This document shows positions 59,780 to 64,000 of a DNA stretch of 64,000 nucleotides, in pieces. The notes beneath the pieces are model-generated. The model was given only the letters and a program-made list of their open reading frames with translations. It was not told the DNA's origin and did not search any database. The stretch covers positions 14,889,962 to 14,953,961 of the forward strand of contig NC_067208.1 of the NCBI RefSeq assembly GCF_026262505.1. The letters run 5' to 3'. Position 1 is the first letter of the stretch; each line of letters opens with the position of its first letter. This stretch comes from Trichomonas vaginalis G3. Taxonomy: Eukaryota > Parabasalia > Trichomonadida > Trichomonadidae. The position numbers and the translations under genes were made by a program.

Positions 59780-60005
59780 TTATATATAATAATAAAAATG
59801 TTTTTACCCGAAAAGTGACAGAAAACTGACAAAACATGAAAACATATATAATTTGTGAAAAGCGACACATTATATAATGTTTTCGACCCAGAAGACTAAC
59901 AATTTTCCGAATAAAAACTTCATTTATACTAAACATCTTCGGGAAGCCCTCCGAATAAAAACTTCATTTATACTAAACATCTTCAGGGCTAGAGGGCACG
60001 AAGTG
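59780..60005. repeat. Right subterminal zone of Polinton B with a two-copy direct repeat
   Basis: CCGAATAAAAACTTCATTTA and the following bases are repeated at about 59908 and 59958, each copy followed by a CTTC(G/A)GG stretch, the second leading into the terminal repeat. No gene seen. Confidence 0.7.
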
Positions 60006-60043
60006 CCTGGAAGCCCCACTACCTTTTTTTTTTTTTTTTTTTT
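59986..60043 (-). repeat. Right terminal inverted repeat of Polinton B
   Basis: AGGGCTAGAGGGCACGAAGT and on to CCCCACTAC, then a T-tract of about 20. Reverse complement of 33887-33958 with one substitution and one extra base next to the tract. Confidence 0.85.
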
Positions 60044-60049
60044 TCATAT
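60044..60049. repeat. Right 6-bp target duplication of Polinton B
   Basis: TCATAT, same as 33881-33886. Confidence 0.65.
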
Positions 60050-60052
60050 TTA

Positions 60053-60292
60053 GGGTATAGATAGAATTGATCATCAAGAGCTCAACTTGGGAGTTAGGAA
60101 TGAAATTGTACAAATTTCAAAGATGAGACAAGCAAAGAAAATTGAATACTTTTTCACTTTTTATCATTTCAGAAATGAATATTCATTACATTTCGGAAAG
60201 GATGGAGGGAGTAGTTCATGGGAAGACTTAGAAAATGATGATAAAACTGAGCATCTTAAAAATAAAAATCTCATTGTGAATAATTTTTTATG
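60053..60292 (+). other. Possible remnant of a host reading frame next to Polinton B
   Basis: An open frame without an early ATG encodes a segment with NEIVQISKMRQAKKIEYFFT and SLHFGKDGGSSSWEDLENDD. A 56-residue version could start at an internal ATG near 60122. Composition is gene-like, but no family is recognised and it may be chance. Confidence 0.3.
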
Positions 60293-61548
60293 ATATAGAT
60301 TAGACAATACAAACGAAATAAGTATAAAATTATCTCATTAAGCTAAAGTATATAATGAGACACCTCAACTACCAATATATGATGAGATATCTTGATTTTT
60401 TTTTGTCCGCAAAAAAAGTAGTCTCACGATTAAACTGACTGTAAAAATTCAATGAAATCAGGTGCATTGTATAATACACTACCTTTTCCGCAAAGTTTTT
60501 TTTTTAATGAATGATGCAGCTGTATATACCTCAGAAAAATGTGTAACATTTCATTACTTAATTTTGAAATTCAAAAATGAAATTTATATGAATAATTTTA
60601 TTTAACATTATATTTTGTTTGAACTATATTTCCTTTTATCTACATACAGTTTGAAATTCAAAAATAAAACACAAAAATCATACACATTATCTATTTAAAT
60701 GAATGATGCAGCTGTATATACCTCAGAAAAATGTGTAACATTTCATTACTTAATTTTGAAATTCAAAAATGAAATTTATATGAATAATTTTATTTAACAT
60801 TATATTTTGTTTGAACTATATTTCCTTTATCTACATAAGTACTTTATTATTTATTAATGCGAAATGGTTCTATAATACAGATTTCAGATTTATTTCAAAT
60901 TATTATGTTTTACAGCAGAGCCTCAAAATGATATATGTGCATTATCTCATGTAGAATTTTATATTTCATTTTATTATTCTAGTTCAAACATAACAGAGGA
61001 GTCAGAAAACAGACTTTTGTTTGGAATTGTAAACTTCAGAATTTCACCCCTTAACATACCCCTTCATTGCATTTCTTGAATCTTCAATAACATTTGCCGA
61101 TGGTAAGCTGTATGGCTTGGAGTCATTAAACTTTTTAAAATCTTTTGATGAGACTATTAAATTTTATATCGAAAAGGAATTCTCAATATAACAAAAAATG
61201 TGGCTTGAGGAAGTAAATTGAGAGCCAAAGAGAAGTAAGTTCTAAAGGTTCTCATATCAAGAAACAATAATTTCATGAATTAAAATTAGATTTACAAAAT
61301 GTGATTTTTCTAACATTTTAGACAAAATATGTTGCAATTGAATATTAAATTTCGATGGTTTGTCGTGTCTTCGTCAGTTTTGTCAAGCCTTGGACACCTT
61401 TTTCGCGTGACTATAAAATAAAATATATATAACTATTGGAATTTTGATTCAAGATGATAGCTTAGGAGAAAAAATTATTTTTGGTAATGAAGTAGGACTT
61501 TACAAGCCAAATGTAAGATGATAAAGAAGTTTGACTGTTTCTATTCGA
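60293..61548. other. Intergenic with a duplicated segment of about 140 bp
   Basis: 60506-60647 and 60699-60837 are nearly the same (AATGAATGATGCAGCTGTAT to TTTCCTTTTATCTACAT). The repeats do not border an obvious element. I see no gene in this stretch. Confidence 0.75.
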
Positions 61549-62151
61549 TTATATTCTGCACATACTGAAGAGGTATTTTTCCAAGTTTATTTTTTCATTA
61601 ATATTTGCACCATGTGAAATAAGAAGTTCAACTATTTCTTTATAACCAGATATTGTTGCAATATAAAGAGCAGTTTGTCCACATTCATCTGTTTCATTGA
61701 CATTTGCACCATGTGAAATTAGAAGTTCGATTGTTTCTTTATGATTTTTTGTTGCTGCTTGATGAAGAACGGTTTGTCCAAGTATATTTTTTTCATTGAC
61801 ATTTGCACCATGTGAAATAAGAAACTCGGCTGTTTCTTTTAATCTATAATTTGCTGCTTCGTGAAGAGCGGTTTGTCCATGTTCATCTTTTTCATTAATA
61901 TTTGCACCATGCGAAATGAGAAGTTTAGCTATTTCTTTACATGGTGCAAAATGAAGCGCAGTTTGTCCGCGTTCATCTTTTTCTTTGACATTTACACCAT
62001 GTGATATAAGAAGTTTAGCTATTTCTATACGATTACGTATCGTTGCATAATGTAGAGCAGATCGTCCATAATCTATTTTTGCATTGATATCTGCACCATC
62101 TGAAAGAAAATATTCACAAAGAGATGGGATATCATACATTGTTGAATAATA

Positions 62152-62161
62152 TAAGCATTTA
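62152..62161. repeat. Left 10-bp target duplication of the MULE-like insert
   Basis: TAAGCATTTA, identical to 62527-62536. Confidence 0.8.
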
Positions 62162-62526
62162 GAGTAGGTGACAAAAGTGCATACTCTTAAACAACCGTCG
62201 GATTTCCGGGTGAAATCGTGACACACTTTCGTCTTTCGTAGGCAGTGGTGGTTGTTACAAAAGGTAACTTCGAATGTAGCGTGAAATCTGCAAAAAAAAT
62301 TCTGAAATTTGAATGGAGAACACAAAAATTGAATAGTTTACGTCAATAAAAAAGAGAAAAATGAAGCCAACGTGTCTCGAACCTAGGACTTAGAGCAGCA
62401 ATCCCACTGTTTATCCCATTACACTACATGCATCTCTCAGCTCACTGAATGAGATCAACTATATGATAACTTTTTCCCCTTATATTCTTGTGGAAAAGTG
62501 ACAAATAGCAACTTTGACCCTCTCTC
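62162..62526 (-). mobile_element. Non-autonomous MULE-like insertion (365 bp)
   Basis: It is flanked by identical 10-bp duplications. The ends are imperfect inverted repeats of about 19 bases: GAGTAGGTGACAAAAGTGC at the left, and GAGAGAGGGTCAAAGTTGC on the minus strand at the right. A 9-10-bp duplication with poor inverted repeats fits Mutator-like elements, which are common in trichomonads. No transposase is present. It carries a tRNA-like stretch at 62366-62432. A tRNA-derived SINE is the alternative, but there is no A-tail. Confidence 0.65.
62366..62432 (-). ncRNA. tRNA-like sequence with A and B box inside the insert
   Basis: On the minus strand, TAGTGTAATGGG fits the polymerase III A box in 9 of 11 places, GGTTCGAGA fits the start of the B box (GGTTCGANTCC), and between them GGGATT-GCTGCTCT-AAGTCC folds like an anticodon arm. 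The T stem and acceptor stem do not pair properly, so it is a tRNA relic or a tRNA-derived promoter rather than a working tRNA. Confidence 0.5.
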
Positions 62527-62536
62527 TAAGCATTTA
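62527..62536. repeat. Right 10-bp target duplication of the MULE-like insert
   Basis: TAAGCATTTA, identical to 62152-62161. Confidence 0.8.
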
Positions 62537-63351
62537 TTAACATCATTAGTTCGATCAAAATAAACTAAAAATGATTCAAGATTTTTGTAGTCTCCACAAT
62601 ATCCCAAATTGATCTCCATATCGTACTCATTCATCAAGAATGTAACAAAATCAATGTTATGTGAAATAATTGCATACTCCATACATTTATCATTTGGTTT
62701 TTGATATTTCAAACATTCACTCATGATCTCTGGATTTCCTCCTAAAAATGATAATTTTAGACATTCTTGAGTTATTTCAGAGTTAAATTTTGTCCTTAAA
62801 AATTTGAAACAGTCAACTGCTCCATGATAACAACATAATTCAAGTAATGAAAGTCCATTGAAAGGGTATGTATATAAATTTCCCTCAAACTTTTGATTTT
62901 TATCAAATTCTTCTCTTTCAGTGAATGAGATGAATTCTTCTTTGTTGTTATACATAATTGCTCTGTAAATTGTATTTTCAGTATGAATAAAGGGATTTTT
63001 AATATCAAATTCTTCGAAATCATCAGAATTGTATATTTTAATTCCATACTCCTTATAAAACAAAGTTCTTAATTCACAAGGAACAAAGTTTTCCTCTTTC
63101 ACATGATAGTCATCGAAGATGAGTTTTACAAGATATAAATATGACTTTGTATAGCGAATATTGTACATAATGATATCTGAAATATCTCTTATAATATTTT
63201 GGGGAAGGCTTTTCTTTGATTTAATCAGCTCTGTTTTGAGAATTTTGTAAATTGAGTTTAAATCTTTTTCATTTTCCGTTTTTAGCTGATACAATGCATT
63301 ATATGAATCAATGTAGTATTTATAGATCGGGTGAATGACTTGATCAGACAT

Positions 63352-64000
63352 GATAAAATGGAAAAGTTATATTTGCATATTAACATATAAAGAAAGAGAT
63401 GAAATTCATAGCAACGGCAATAAAAAAAAGAGCAATTGATAGCAATGGAAGTATAATTGAATAAATTTATTTGTAAAAGTTCATATATGAATGCTAATAA
63501 CAATGTTTATTGAGAGAAACATAATAAATATGGACGGTAATGTTGCATGCTAAGTTCGGTCAACGATAGGAATTGAGGGGAAATTAATCGTCGAGGAAGT
63601 ACGATTATGTAAAGTAAAAAAATGTTGTGGGATTTTTAATATTGTATATAATTTTATAATAAAATTTTTGTGAGACATTTTAAGAAGCACATATAATTTT
63701 TTGAATTTAAAAATTAAAGTAGTGTTGAATGAATTTATTGATTAATTTAATACGGATATTTCTCAAAATTAATCAAAAATAGGTTTTCAGAGAACTTTTG
63801 AGATATCTTTTCAAAATGTCTTTTTGAAAATATATAAGTATTATATCAAATTGAAAAAGGTATTTATCAAAATTCTAAATTCTTAATAAAAAATAACTTT
63901 TCAGAGGATTGTGATTTTGAAAGCATGAGTAATAAGTAAAAAATATCTACGATTTTAAGGAGGGAATTGTTCCTTATGAGGTATACATTATAACTATATA
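63352..64000. other. Intergenic, no gene seen
   Basis: AT-rich host DNA upstream of the ankyrin gene. No coding frame, RNA gene or clear repeat is supported. Confidence 0.55.

Larger units (their letters stand above)
33887..60043. mobile_element. Polinton/Maverick element B, about 26 kb
   Basis: It is bounded by short inverted repeats led by A34 and T20 tracts and by a 6-bp duplication. Contents: large coiled-coil protein, major capsid protein, penton-like protein, SF3 helicase, packaging ATPase, two KilA-N genes, a triplicated HNH/virion-like module, integrase, fibre-like protein, VI/X-like protein and Dam-like methylase. No family B polymerase and no adenain-like protease were found. It differs in sequence from element A throughout, apart from a KilA-N relic and an upstream box. 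It is a fossil with about eight to ten breaks. One mismatch in the 38-bp end repeats and near-identical tandem units suggest a fairly young element. Confidence 0.92.
61549..63351 (-). pseudogene. DUF3447-ankyrin gene, split by a 365-bp insertion
   Basis: The 5' part (63351 down to about 62537) encodes a DUF3447-type N-terminus: MSDQVIHPIYKYYIDSYNAL, GLSLLELCCYHGAVDCFKFL and NLESFLVYFDRTNDVNKCL. The 3' part (62151 to 61549) encodes STMYDIPSLCEYFLSDGADI and about six ankyrin repeats (RGQTALHFA, ISHGANINEKDEHGQTALHE). DUF3447-ankyrin proteins form a huge trichomonad family and probably bind proteins. Taking out the insert and one 10-bp duplicate leaves the frame open across the join (VNKCLYYSTMYDIPS). 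As it stands, the gene is likely disrupted. One repeat (HFAPCKEIAKLL) is short. Confidence 0.8.

Noticed and set aside
60506-60837. Duplicated 140-bp segment as LTRs or a MITE pair
   Set aside because: Only about 50 bases separate the copies, no target duplications or terminal motifs are seen; a simple local duplication is enough.
62162-62526. The ankyrin insert as an intron or introner
   Set aside because: No trichomonad 5' or 3' splice consensus at its ends, while 10-bp duplications and inverted ends fit a transposon.

Overview
The window is eukaryotic, AT-rich and almost intron-free. It looks like a parabasalid (trichomonad) chromosome: it has a DUF3447-plus-ankyrin gene, a very large single-exon BEACH gene, initiator-like TCAYW motifs next to start codons, and two large Polinton/Maverick elements. 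I cannot settle the species.

Layout. (1) 1-2097 is host DNA with a PAQR/haemolysin III-like membrane protein and an FCP1/SCP-like phosphatase, both on the minus strand. (2) 2113-26046 is a plain DNA transposon with long inverted repeats and one IS3-like DDE transposase, flanked by a 15-bp direct repeat. Inside it sits a complete-ended Polinton (element A, 4303-23849) with 430-bp terminal inverted repeats that look identical by eye and a 6-bp target duplication. (3) 26062-33811 is host DNA: intergenic sequence and a 2315-residue PH-BEACH-WD40 protein. (4) 33887-60043 is a second, different Polinton (element B, about 26 kb) with short terminal repeats led by homopolymer tracts, inserted about 70 bp upstream of the BEACH start codon. 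(5) 60050-64000 is host DNA: an intergenic stretch with a duplicated 140-bp segment, and an ankyrin gene split by a 365-bp MULE-like insertion that carries a tRNA-like sequence.

Both Polintons have a morphogenesis set: major capsid protein, penton-like minor capsid protein, A32-type packaging ATPase, a fibre-like protein with a phage tail-collar-type end, and a small amphipathic protein reminiscent of adenovirus VI/X. Both also carry an rve integrase, an SF3 helicase and KilA-N genes. Element A adds a primase domain and a family B polymerase. Element B has no recognisable polymerase but adds a Dam-like adenine methylase, KilA-N/T5orf172 proteins and a tandem triplication of an HNH endonuclease plus virion-like gene module. 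Both are fossils with several broken genes (roughly a dozen breaks in A, eight to ten in B), yet their ends are well preserved.

The most interesting signals are shared between the two unrelated-looking elements. A near-identical upstream box precedes their KilA-N and replication genes. A KilA-N gene relic in B matches the KilA-N gene of A at the nucleotide level. In both elements, repeat arrays in opposite orientations bracket these genes. Together they suggest a cassette-exchange zone in trichomonad Polintons. All calls come from reading the sequence; no database search was run.
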